Below are positions 35,627 through 46,489 of a stretch of DNA of 64,000 bases, piece by piece; positions within the stretch are counted from its first letter, which is position 1, and each line of letters starts with the position of its first letter. The DNA lies in NCBI RefSeq assembly GCF_016097555.1, contig NC_054701.1, forward strand, positions 8,610,560-8,674,559. Reading direction: 5' to 3'. This DNA comes from Gigantopelta aegis (Eukaryota; Mollusca; Gastropoda; Neomphalida; Peltospiridae). The notes under the pieces were generated by a model. The model had not been told where the DNA came from. It ran no database searches and saw only the letters and a list, made by a program, of their open reading frames with translations. The translations under genes were made by a program, and so were the position numbers.

Positions 35627-37110
35627 TACTCTGTGAAAAAAGAAACGCATAGGTGATAGGGGAAGAAGAAAAGTGTTTGATTTTACAAAATATCGTGGGT
35701 TTTTTTACAATGTTGCTGAATGACCATGTTTGTTAATGTTCCTGGAATGGGACAGCATGCCCACATGCACCCTAAAACAAACTTAACGCACGTCGTGGCA
35801 CGTTGTGTTACAATTGCAGGAAATCGGCGTGAAATGGTCAGATTTTGGCGAATGCACGTGAAACTCGGCTAAAAGATTGGGGTAGTGATGGGTATTTAAA
35901 GCTGCAATGCTCGCAATGATGTCTCATTTCCATTTCGACGTAGACAAGTTACAAGATGCCAAGACTAAACCTGTCGAATCGAAACACTGCAATAGGCCGC
36001 CTCCAGTTAGGTGAATCGCAGTCAGCAGTCGCACGCCACATGAACGTCCATCAGAGCACCATTTCACGTCTCGTGGAAGATCTCGCATAATAACTGCAGC
36101 AAGATCGCTACACCTGGGTTCTGCACTTGCGTCACCGAACTGCCACAGCAACTAAGACTGCTGGACGCATACCTGTTATGAGAAGGGTGCCTGCACAAAC
36201 CATTCGGAACAGACTTCGAGAAGCTGGTTTACGGGCTAGGAGACCGTATGTTGGCCCCGTCCTGCGACGTCAACATCGATATTTACGTGTTCGCTGGTGC
36301 ACGAATGTACAAGGATAGAACTTGGAAAACTGGCGGCGAGTATGGTTCAGCGACGAGTTACGTTTCCTTCTACAGCGACGTGATCCACGGCAACGTGTTT
36401 ACAGATGCCGCAATGAACGTTTTGCCAACAACTGGTCACTAAGTTGACAGATTCGGTGGATGGAGCGAGTGTCATGATGTGAGGAGTCATCTCATACACC
36501 GGCAGAAGTGAAATTGTGTTCGTACAAGGCAACCTGACAGCTGTACGCTACCGGGATGAAATTTTTCGCCGTCACATGCTTCCCATTTTGGATCGACAGA
36601 GAGAACTCTTTCAGCAGGACAATGCCAGGCCGCATACGGCACGTGTAAGAATGGATTTCCTACAGAATGAGAACATTAATGTGCTTTCATGGCCATCTAG
36701 ATCGCCGTATCTCAACTCCATTAAACATCTATGGAACGAACTAGACAGACGTGTACGCCAGCGTGACCCGGAGCCTCAGACGCTTCCGCAACTGTCACAT
36801 GCACTGCAGGAATAATGGGCTAGGATTCCAGGTGCCCGAATTCAGAGACTCATTCAGTCTATGCCAAGGAGATGTCGCGCAGTGATTGCTGCTGCTGGTG
36901 GGCCACAAGGTACTGATTTCAGCGCCCTCTTGCGACGCTGTTTGGTGACAAAAACGCCTCCACTGCCGTCAGTCGATAGCAAGAACATTGCCACATACTC
37001 ATGTCACATTTGACTGTGATACGATCATAAATAACGAAATTATGCCACTTTATATTAAAGAGATAATTCCATGAATATTTCGCCTATGCGTTTCTTTTTT
37101 GACAGAGTAT
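35627..37110 (+). mobile_element. Tc1-like transposon, decayed
   Basis: Terminal inverted repeats of about 30 bp (TACTCTGTGAAAAAAGAAAC... and its complement ending at 37110) differ at one or two positions and are flanked by TA. It encloses the transposase pseudogene. Confidence 0.88.
35955..37014 (+). pseudogene. Tc1-like transposase pseudogene (catalytic Glu lost)
   Basis: ATG at 35955 starts a helix-turn-helix N-terminus (GRLQLGESQSAVARHMNVH) followed by in-frame stops near 36088 and frameshifts around 36320-36520. The DDE core is still readable: Asp in FSDELRF, Asp in QQDNARPH, then PYLNSIKHLW where other family members have PDLNPIEHLW. Both the conserved Asp of PDLN and the catalytic Glu are therefore changed (Tyr and Lys). 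A further stop at 36813-36815 interrupts the tail, which remains recognisable to TGA at 37012. Not the same lineage as the transposase at 11054. Confidence 0.88.
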
Positions 37111-38800
37111 ATAAATAGACTCTGCAGTCTAGTTATTATGTACATATCATAGCAAATCGCTTAAACAAAAGAAATAACCATACATTGAGTAATATTTAAC
37201 ATCGCTACAGTAAACATCAAATATAGGCATTATATACACAATACCGAATTACCGTACGTTAACCGACTGAACATTAATCAATCGCCGGTAATCTTAAATC
37301 ATTACACATATGGCGATATATAGTATAATAAAATAAAAGTAAGGTACACAAACATTGTCCTCATAGGTGATACGGTTTACCTAGACACATTGAAATACAA
37401 GTACCTTTAGCTGTGGGCTTTAGGGCGGTAACATCATGAAAACCGTCAAAACGTCTACAAGAAACAAGTAAAATGAAATGAATACTATTCTAATTTAATA
37501 TACACACATACACACTATTCACATACATTTCTAAAACAATAATAACGACTCATTTAATTATGGCTTGGCTATAGGAATATCCATTATTGTTACAGCGTAA
37601 GTGCCACGCCCAAATTCTAATACATTAATTCAGTTTATTCCTTTATCAAAGTAAATGTTAATTGTAGTTATTTATTTAAACCTTATTTGTAATTTATAAA
37701 CTGTACTTTATATATGTTAGTAACATAGTAAAGTGAATTAGAAAAGTGGAAATATAACTCACCAATTATCCCAGTATAGTTTAAAGGCAGATCGAGAGTA
37801 CCTAGCCTGTGCAGTTCGTGACAGGTGACAATGAATAACCACCAACTGGGTCAAACACAGCTGGCCAGTCTATTGGTTGATCGTCACTGGTCCAGGTCAG
37901 AGGTCAAATGTATAGACAGGTTTAGGTGCATGTGTTTTGTGCATAATAAAATCATTAAAACAATAAAACCATTTGGTTACAATCTATTTATACATGTATT
38001 TATATGTGTGTGTGTGTGTATGCCCCCACTTTGTAGCACCTTCCTACGCCCGTGGTTATAATAATAACTTTATTTAATGTGGGAGACAAGTTTAGCACAA
38101 GCTAACCTTCCACCGGGCCTTAATACTGTATATGCTTTGTACTGTTACACTACTGCTATAGATGTATGCATAGGCCCTACGAATTGACTAGAAATACACA
38201 TTAAAAAATCCTAAATCTAGAAAGTATAAAAAGTACGACTATTGCTGATACGTTTTAAATCTCTTACTGGACAGACACCTGTTAGTTGTGCACTATTAAC
38301 ATTACAGATACTGAACATATATATAAAACAGAATCCAAACACATAAAAAATCCCAACAACAACAACAAAATACCAAAACAAACTACGTGTTTGAAGTTCG
38401 CAACCGACGTTTGGTGTCTAATATCAAAAGGAATTGTATTCCATATCTGTACACTTGAATAACTGAATGACTTTTTACATATTTCAGCGAAGGCCTTGAT
38501 AACTGAAGCGTGTCATTGCTAGTGGATCTTAGATTATAATATTAGATATTGGTGCTAGGAGAGATGTAATATATTCTGGAGAAATAACCATAAGATTCCG
38601 ATGTCGTATTTTATTCTGTCGGGGACAAAGTAAAATATTTAGTTCCCTAAACATATCTTTAGACGGTGTTAACAATGGCACACTGTACCCAAACTATAGC
38701 AGCAAAGTCGAGAACTGGAATTATATATGCTTAATAAGTCTCCCGAGAAATGAGATTGTAGAGGCCAATCTTGAAATCACTTGTCTAATGTGTATGGTCC
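37111..38800. other. Intergenic, no gene seen
   Basis: A short GTGTGTGTGT run near 38005 and a segment around 38050-38780 that has the texture of an old LINE 3' region (ACTTTATTTAATGTGGGAG) but could not be confirmed. Confidence 0.35.
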
Positions 38801-38807
38801 ATTTCTT

Positions 38808-39082
38808 TTTTCATTTCAACTTATTTTCGTGCTTATATCCAATTAAGGTTAAAGCACGCTGTCCTGGGCACGCATACCTCAGCTGTCTGGGCTGTCTGCC
38901 CAGGACAGTGGGTTAGTGGTTAATTGTTAGTGGTTAGTCAAAGAGAAGAGGATATAAGTGGCCTTACACCTACCCAACGAGTCGTTAAAACTTGCTCTGG
39001 GTGAGAGCCGGTACCGGGCTGCGAACCCTGTACCTACCAGCCTTTTGTCCGATGGCTTAACCACAACGCCACCGAGGCCGGT
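38808..39082 (-). repeat. SINE-C, full length
   Basis: On minus: head CCGGCCTCGGTGGCGTTGTG with B-box GGGTTCGCAGCCC, body AACGACTCGTTGGGTAGGTG, stem CTGTCCTGGGCAGACAGCCC and tail GGATATAAGCACGAAAATAA. The best reference copy of the family in the window. Confidence 0.88.
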
Positions 39083-39673
39083 TGTATGGTCCAGGTGGGT
39101 ATAGGTAATTGTTGGCATGCTTCCATCAGATAACTGTCGTGGGCACAACCTCTGACTTGGCCCAGGTCAATGACTTGTCTATATATTCACCAAGTAATGT
39201 ATTCAGTTTTTCATTGTTCAGCATGATTTGTATTGAGTGCTGCATGGCTATTTACGTGCTGTACTTACTAGCACCCAGGTTGTTTTCTAAAGATTCAGTG
39301 CTATAGTGTTACCTGTGTACCATGTTCGAATGACTAAAATAAATCAACTTGGAGATTTACGAGTAAAATTGAGATTGGCCTGGAATTATCTGGCAGACAA
39401 AAAATCCGGAAAATAGAATAGAAACTTAAAGAAAATTCTCTTCTTAACCGTTTAAGGAGTTTTAGACTATTAACTACTCAGCCCCCCCCCCCCCCCCCCA
39501 ACAAAAAATCCTAGCTACGGCTCTGGTTACTAGGTGTGACAATGGAACATATTCATACTCCGAGATCTCTTGACTAATAGCGGAAACATTGGTATCATAT
39601 GACTTGTTGCATTCTGTAACAATCGTCGTCTGCTGGCGTTTTCTTTTAAGTTCAGTGAAACCATTACATTATA

Positions 39674-40425
39674 CTTATTTTCGTGCTTATATCCAATTAA
39701 GGTTCAAACACTGTGTCCTGGTAACCACCTCAGGTATCTGGACTGTGTGTCCAGGACAAAGGGTTAGTTATTAGTTGTTAGGGAGAGAGAAGAGGGTGTA
39801 GTGGCCTTACGCCTACCCACTGAGTTGTTAGGGAGAGTGAAGAGGCTGTAGTGGCCTTACGCCTACCCACTGAGTTGTTAGGGAGAGAGAAGAGGGTGTA
39901 GTGGCCTTACGCCACCCACTGAGTTGTTAGGGAGAGAGAAGAGGGTGTAGTGGCCTTACGCCTACCCACTGAGTTGTTAGGGAGAGAGAAGAGGGTGTAG
40001 TGGCCTTACGCCTACCCACTGAGTTGTTAGGGAGAGAGAAGAGGGTGTAGTGGCCTTACGCCTACCCACTGAGTTGTTAGGGAGAGAGAAGAGGGTGTAG
40101 TGACCGTACGCCTACCCACTGAGGTGTTAGAGAGAGAGAAGAGGGTGTAGTGGCCTTACGCCTACCCACTGAGTTGTTAGGGAAAGAGAAGAGGGTGTAG
40201 TGGCCTTACGCCTACCCACTGAGTTGTTAGGGAGAGAGAAGAGGGTGTAGTGGCCTTACGCCTACCCACCGAGTTGTTAGGGAGAGAGAAGAGGGTGTAG
40301 TGGCCTTACACCTACACGACGAGACGTGAAACTCGTTCTGGGAGCCAGCATCGAGAACTGAACACAGTACCTACCAGCCTTAAGTTCAATCCAATGGCTT
40401 AACCATTAAGCCACTGAGGCCGGTA
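39674..40425 (-). repeat. SINE-C expanded by an internal 50-bp minisatellite
   Basis: Tail at 39674-39780 and head at 40320-40425 belong to one SINE-C. The interior segment GGGAGAGAGAAGAGGGTG...CCCACTGAGTTGTTA is repeated about 10-11 times (39780-40310) with few changes; one copy lacks a T in CCTACCC. Confidence 0.9.
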
Positions 40426-40934
40426 ACCATTTAATAAAAATCTATGTTTTAGGTAACATTCGTTCATCTCATATGTGAAATGTTACAATCATTACAAATC
40501 ATATATGTTTACAGTCAAATATCGGTAACTCGTTTGATGGTTGGTGCTCATAATACCGGTACGACTTTGATTTCAGATGGCGCTATTCATATACCTTTTA
40601 AAATATTTAGTTTTATCCACTATGTTCTCCACATAATATTAATATCGACACATAGAGAGATATTTTTCAAAATAAAGGTCTAAGTTGGGAACCCAAAATA
40701 TATCGACACAAACGTAATATCGTATCGATTGAACCGAGATAATAATATGATAGTTAATACGTTTTGGCCGGGACCGGTCAGTCATATCGACACAAGCGAT
40801 ATATCGACTCAAACAAGATCGACACAACAGTGCTCAACTATATAATATTTATTACACCAGGTGTAATAACTCTTTCACTGACCTCTTTATTTTTAAACCC
40901 TACCTTGGACAAACAGTCCAGAAAGCTGATGGCT

Positions 40935-40985
40935 GTACCCAAGCTAGTGTGCTTCAACCGTAATTGGATATAAAAACGAAAATTA
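40935..40985 (+). repeat. SINE-C tail fragment
   Basis: GTGTGCTTCAACCGTAATTGG and ATATAAAAACGAAAATTAA match the SINE-C 3' end; a second such solo tail is at 49745-49798. Confidence 0.55.
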
Positions 40986-40986
40986 A

Positions 40987-41062
40987 TAGTTTGTTTTGTT
41001 TAACAACACCACTAGAGCATATTGATTCATTAATCATCGGCTATTGGATACACATGGTTATA
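40987..41062 (-). repeat. SINE-B tail fragment
   Basis: TTTGTTTAACAACACCACTA and CATCGGCTATTGGAT on plus are the complement of the SINE-B 3' end; the rest is missing. Confidence 0.6.
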
Positions 41063-41631
41063 GATATCATGAGACCTGATAGGGGTGGTTACATCTGCCA
41101 GGTGTAATAATTGAGTCATGATCAGTGACACTCAGTGTCATACTGTCTGTTTCAAACTTCTAAGTGTTTTAATGCATTGTTCATTCATAAAAGACACCAT
41201 TTTAATGTTTAGTATACCTGTTATTTGTATACAGTAACACGTTATCATAGTCATAAATCAGTTTTAAAGTTATCATTTCACCGATTTTAATGAACTGTGT
41301 GTAATAAGCAAAAGCATGGTGGTGAATAATTTTGATTAGTACATTAATTGGTCTGGAAGCATACTTTTGACAATCCTCACACCAAACTACATGATTTGAT
41401 TTCAAAATCACTTTACTATGGCAGGAGCCATCTTGGAAAATGGCCGCCATATAAATGGCATGCAATTTTGAAAATGTCATCAGGTGGTTTTATGAACCTC
41501 GCACTATAATGAATAAGTCTAGCCATGCGAGCTAATGTTACCTTGCCGGTAGCGGCTGCCCAATGGCGTAGCCAGTATGAGGCAGACTAGGCGCTTGCCT
41601 CGTCTGGAATTTCCCCAGCTAGTGAGCGTCT

Positions 41632-44169
41632 GGCCTCAGATTACAGTTATCTTCCCATTTGGTTGTCCAAAATCCAGAAGTTTCACCACGCAAGTAGTCT
41701 GCTGTTTGACTGTGATTATTTCATGGCAGACAGCTATGAAGTGGCAACTGTTTGACTGAAGTGACAGGGGATAGCATGTAGTTTGTAAACATGTGTAACT
41801 TGTTGACATTGAAGACTTGTTTGTGGTAATTCCGGCCCATGCAAAAGTAGTGCTTTTTGTGTAAAATGGGTGTACTCCGGCCTGGTTTAGAGGGTGTGTC
41901 TGTTTAAACCAATATGCTGGGAGAAAGAGCTGGACAACAGGGGTTGTCCTTTTCAGGGCGTGTGTCCCCCATGCAGGCAAAGGTACATACAAAACTTCAC
42001 GGGCCTGCTGATATTAATAAAAATGTTATAGCCACTAAGGCTATATAGAAACATATAGCGAAATTAATTGTGGTCTGAGGCCTGATATAGTTCACACATT
42101 ACACCGGTTAAATGCTTGATTCTGATGAAAGTATTATAACAAGAGAGGTGAAATTACACAGACTGATTGTGCATACCACAAGGAATATGAAAACTAATTT
42201 ATTTATTTTCTAAATATTTTATTAAATTAAAAAACATTTTTTTTTAATTTATTAAAAATTAAAATTAAAAGTTTCAACTTTTAAATTTCAATATCCTCCA
42301 AAATAGCATAAAATGACCTCTGATGTTACTACAGGTTGTTGCAATATTTTTTAACAGTTTTGAGCTAATAATTTGGTAAAAAAGAGCAAAAGTTGGATTT
42401 TGTTAGTCAATATTGAGATTTTGATTTTTTTTACATATTGAATTTTAATGAGTTTCTCAATTATTGCAATTGGACAGAAGATCTAAATATAATGAATATA
42501 TCACTACTAAATGTAATTAAACACTTTAAATAAATAGTATACAGTTTTTAACAAGATTAAGTACTCTAATAATACATTTCACCTACATTTATGTAAATTA
42601 CACACTTCAGTCATTTTTCAAAAATGGTCTTTTATCCTTAGAAAATCTAATAGGCTAATATTCTATGCTGTCTGAATGTATTTATTGTGTTCAGTAATCA
42701 GATGCTGGTATACTTGTCAAGTTTATTGCAGAAAATGTGCCAAAAAGGTTAACATTTGGCTTGTAATACATATGGCAGAATAATCCATAATGCATATTCA
42801 GTGGTCATTACTACAAACATCCTTCCAATCAAGAAATACTACACTGAGGTATCCCAGACACTGGCACATGACTACACTTGTTAACAGTTATCACTGGAAA
42901 CTGACAAATATGGTGCAAGTACCTCTTGGTAGGATTTATATCAGCATTTTGTAACAAAATCTTCATTTTCAAAGTTGTCGTCAACAAAAAAAATATTATG
43001 GTGTATACCCAAGTAATATCTGTAGGGCATATTCATATTAATATGCATTTATATGGACTGTTTTGCCTTTTACAAAGTGGCTACATGTCTAATACAGTAA
43101 ATGAAGTAGATTAAGTAAATACAGCAGGTCAAAATTGAATATGAGGCCTATCATGTCTAATTTTCCCTGAAATTAGTGTGTAAACATTTGTTGCAAATGG
43201 CCCCAATTTTGTGACTTTCACCATCCCTCTGACACATTTCTAATAATGTATCATGAATTCAGTCACCATATCTTTACTAAGCCTCCACTTATCATATCTA
43301 AAATGCAAAATTTTACAGTTTTAGATTTTTTTGTTTTTCAAAAATTTAAATTTAAGTTTAATATTTAATTAAAAATGAAGTAAAATCTAATGATTGATTT
43401 TTTTTTCCTTTAAATATTTCAAAATCTTTCCAAGACAACACTGTGCAGATAGAACATATGTAGAAGAAAAAATAGCTGCTCATTGTATGAAGAAATTCCA
43501 AAATTTGATAAAGTTATTACATTTTGAAGTTGGTGTCCCTCAAGTTTCCATTGCTAAAATTGGCCATGGCAAGGCACTGTGGTAGGTGTTTTAACACAGC
43601 CTCTGTATACTCTCAGTTTAAAGGTGACATACCGATACTTACCGAGCATTGCTTTAATATGTATATCATTGGAATGCATTAGTGTGGGCCAGTTTTTAGG
43701 GGAAAAAATGGACTGATAGGCCTCAGATTACAGTTATCTTCCCATTTGGTTGTCCAAAATCCAGAAGTTTCACCACGCAAGTAGTCTGCTGTTTGACTGT
43801 GATTATTTCATGGCAGACAGCTATGAAGTGGCAACTGTTTGACTGAAGTGACAGGGGATAGCATGTAGTTTGTAAACATGTGTAACTTGTTGACATTGAA
43901 GACTTGTTTGTGGTAATTCCGGCCCATGCAAAAGTAGTACTTTTTGTGTAAAATGGGTGTACTCCGGCCTGGTTTAGAGGGTGTGTCTGTTTAAACCAAT
44001 ATGCTGGGAGAAAGAGCTGGACAACAGGGGTTGTCCTTTTCAGGGCGTGTGTCCCCCATGCAGGCAAAGGTACATACAAAACTTCACGGGCCTGCTGATA
44101 TTAATAAAAATGTTATAGCCACTAAGGCTATATAGAAACATATAGCGAAATTAATTGTGGTCTGAGGCC
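41632..44169. mobile_element. LTR-like composite: two 451-bp direct repeats around 1.6 kb
   Basis: Direct repeats 41632-42082 and 43719-44169 differ at about one base in 451. Each has palindromic ends (GGCCTCAGATTACA and TGTGGTCTGAGGCC). The outer edges are flanked by GTCT (41628-41631 and 44170-44173) while the inner edges differ (TGAT, GATA), so the whole 2.54 kb inserted once. A purine tract AGGGGAAAAAATGGA lies just before the right repeat, like a polypurine tract. No obvious tRNA primer-binding site follows the left repeat, and the 1,636-bp interior has no gag/pol frame. I infer a recent non-autonomous LTR-type element; ends are not the usual TG..CA. Confidence 0.62.
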
Positions 44170-44582
44170 GTCTACTGAATATTCATGAGAAAACGGTTGA
44201 TCGACATCAAGATTTTACGACATCGAGTAATGTCCTGGTGTATATATAAAAATTATTCCAACTGTAGATATTAATGTAACAAGTATTTAATAATATACAG
44301 AGTGGTTAATAAATTGTGTCATTAAATGTTACGTAGCGTATATCAATGACGTTGTTTGTTGTGTTTCTACTCTCTTCTTCTGTGGGATAATCCCGCCGAT
44401 ATTTTGATGAATTGTACACCAGTGGTTACGGTTATCTAAACGCCAACATTGTAATGCCCGTCTGTACAACTTAATTTCAAAAAGAAATAAACAAACAACA
44501 ACAACAAATACATCCAACAACTACAAAATATATAATTTAAAATAATTACTGTATAAATGAGTACAGGTCAAACCGATTTGGA

Positions 44583-45735
44583 CACGTACCCTGATCATTT
44601 AGATAATGGATTAATCCATTATAGGCCTATACTTATTTAATTGTTAGTGTTTATATAAGAAGGTGTTTACTTAGCTGAAATATATATTAGCTAACAAATA
44701 AGTAAATTAATATACCATATTTTGGGAAAAGTACCCTCAATAGATGATCGTGTACCCTTGGTAGTTCAGTACCATAAAATCCACCCTATTGAAATCTTAA
44801 TTGTCTCATTTTCCTAGAACTATCCCTAGTACTGATAATAAACATAAAGTACGGTTATTCACAAATATTAAAAAATAGTAATAATAAAAATAGAAAAAAA
44901 AAAAAAAATCTTATAATTTGAAAATCTACCCTTATTAGTTACATAATGGATATACATATTTAATTATTAGTGTCTACATAAGGTGTTTACTTAGCTGAAA
45001 TATACAATAGCTAACAAATACATAAATTAATATACCATATTAAGGAAAAAGTACCCTCAGTGGATGATCTTGGACTGCCGTTGGTTAAGGTACTCTAAAA
45101 TCCAGCCTATTAAATTCTTAAGTGTCTCATTTTTCTACAACTATTCCTAGCATGGATAGGTAACATACAGTAAGGTTATTCATATACCCGGTATATTTTT
45201 ACAAAAATTAAAGGAAGGAAGGAAATGTTTTATTTAACGATGCACTCAACACATTTTTATTTCTGGCTATATGGCGTCAGACATATGGTTAAGGACCACA
45301 CAGATATAGAGAAAGGAAACCCGATGGGCTACTCTTTTCGATTTGCAGGAAGGGATCTTTTATATGCACCATCCCACAGACAGGATAGTACATACCACAG
45401 CCTTTGTTGTGGAATGAGAAATACCCCAATGGGTCCACCGACAGGGATTGATCCCAGACCGACCTCACATCAAGCGAATGCTTAATCCACTGGGCTATAT
45501 CCCGCCCCACTTTTACAAAAATAGAAAATGAAAATTACAAATAACAAATTGTAAATATACCCTGATCATTTAGATAATGGATTAATCCATCATATTCATA
45601 TTTAATTTTCAGTGTCTGCATAAGAAGGCATTTATTTAGCTGAAATTAACATTACATATGAAATGGAAAATCTACCCTGATAAAATTGAAATCTGAAGTT
45701 TATTATTTTTGCAAAATCTACCCCCAGCATATATA
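44583..45735. repeat. ~340-bp degenerate tandem repeat, ~2.5 units, split by a SINE
   Basis: Units contain ATTAGTGTnTnnATAAG, GTTTACTTAGCTGAAATATA and AAAGTACCCTCAnTnGATGA and start near 44583, 44925 and 45550; the SINE-A at 45213-45510 interrupts the array. Confidence 0.65.
45213..45510 (-). repeat. SINE-A, near full length
   Basis: From GAAATGTTTTATTTAACGATG to CACTGGGCTATATCCCGCCC on plus, with a small internal deletion (Gly-rich CACTTCATGGGC region shortened). Preceded by AAGGAAGG. Confidence 0.85.
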
Positions 45736-45963
45736 ATACATGTGCAGCTTTGGTGCAATCTAAAGCCCTGACAGCCAAATATCATGTACCACATTGTTAG
45801 GTCAGTTGTTAGGTCATTTAACCCCATTCCCTCACCTTACCTGTAGGTGGTAGATAATGAATTAACCCACGATTATATATTCATTTTTACATATACTGTA
45901 TATATATTCATGTTTACATATTGTGTCACGTTTACAAACGATTAACTATGCAGCGTTGTTTGT

Positions 45964-46021
45964 AGTCCGATACATCTGTCATAAACTCAGTTGCTGAGTT
46001 GACGGCAGGTGTATCGGACTA
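45964..46021. repeat. Hairpin-forming dispersed palindrome, copy 2
   Basis: AGTCCGATACATCTGTC pairs with its complement ending GTGTATCGGACT; the loop contains CTCAGTTGCTGAG, itself palindromic. Related to 32519-32577. Confidence 0.65.
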
Positions 46022-46308
46022 TGTACGTACGTCAAAACATTGGAAGTACAGATTAGAAGGAAAAAACACATTGAAAAACGCTCAGTTATAAAACTGATTT
46101 GTATTACTTAATATTTTATTAAATGCTCGTTACAATAACACAGATCTATATTTAGCATTATTTACTAGGGAATTAGGCCTACTCGTTCATATTTATGTTT
46201 ATTTCCTGCGGAAACATCAGACTCGTTTGTGATATGGGAGCGTGGCTTACGAAAAAGGGCGTAGCTTAAAATCGCATTTCGCGAGATGTTACATCCTGCT
46301 GGCTACGA

Positions 46309-46487
46309 TTAAAGGGACATTACTGAGTTTGCTGCAATAACAGGGACTTTTTAGCGATTGTAATTACGTGTCAAATATATTTTTATGCATACAATATTTG
46401 TTGCTGTATATTAAACGTGTTTCTGGTCGTTCTAATATTTGTACTAGGTTAAATTTCATTTTATTTCCTAAAAATATTTTTTTCGTA
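46309..46487 (+). mobile_element. TTAA MITE 5' half, cut at the nuclease-element boundary
   Basis: Starts TTAAAGGGACATTACTGAG, a TTAA plus AGGGACA end. It runs to about 46487, exactly where the left inverted repeat of the nuclease element begins. No matching 3' end was found to the right within the next 3 kb. Confidence 0.5.
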
Positions 46488-46489
46488 CG

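Noticed and set aside
41636..41992. 118-codon frame, identical at 43723-44079
   Set aside because: Lies within the two near-identical 451-bp repeats, so identity reflects the repeat, and the peptide has no family resemblance.
41632..44169. Two independent MITE insertions
   Set aside because: Individual copies lack matching flanks; only the outer edges share GTCT, so one composite insertion is the simpler reading.
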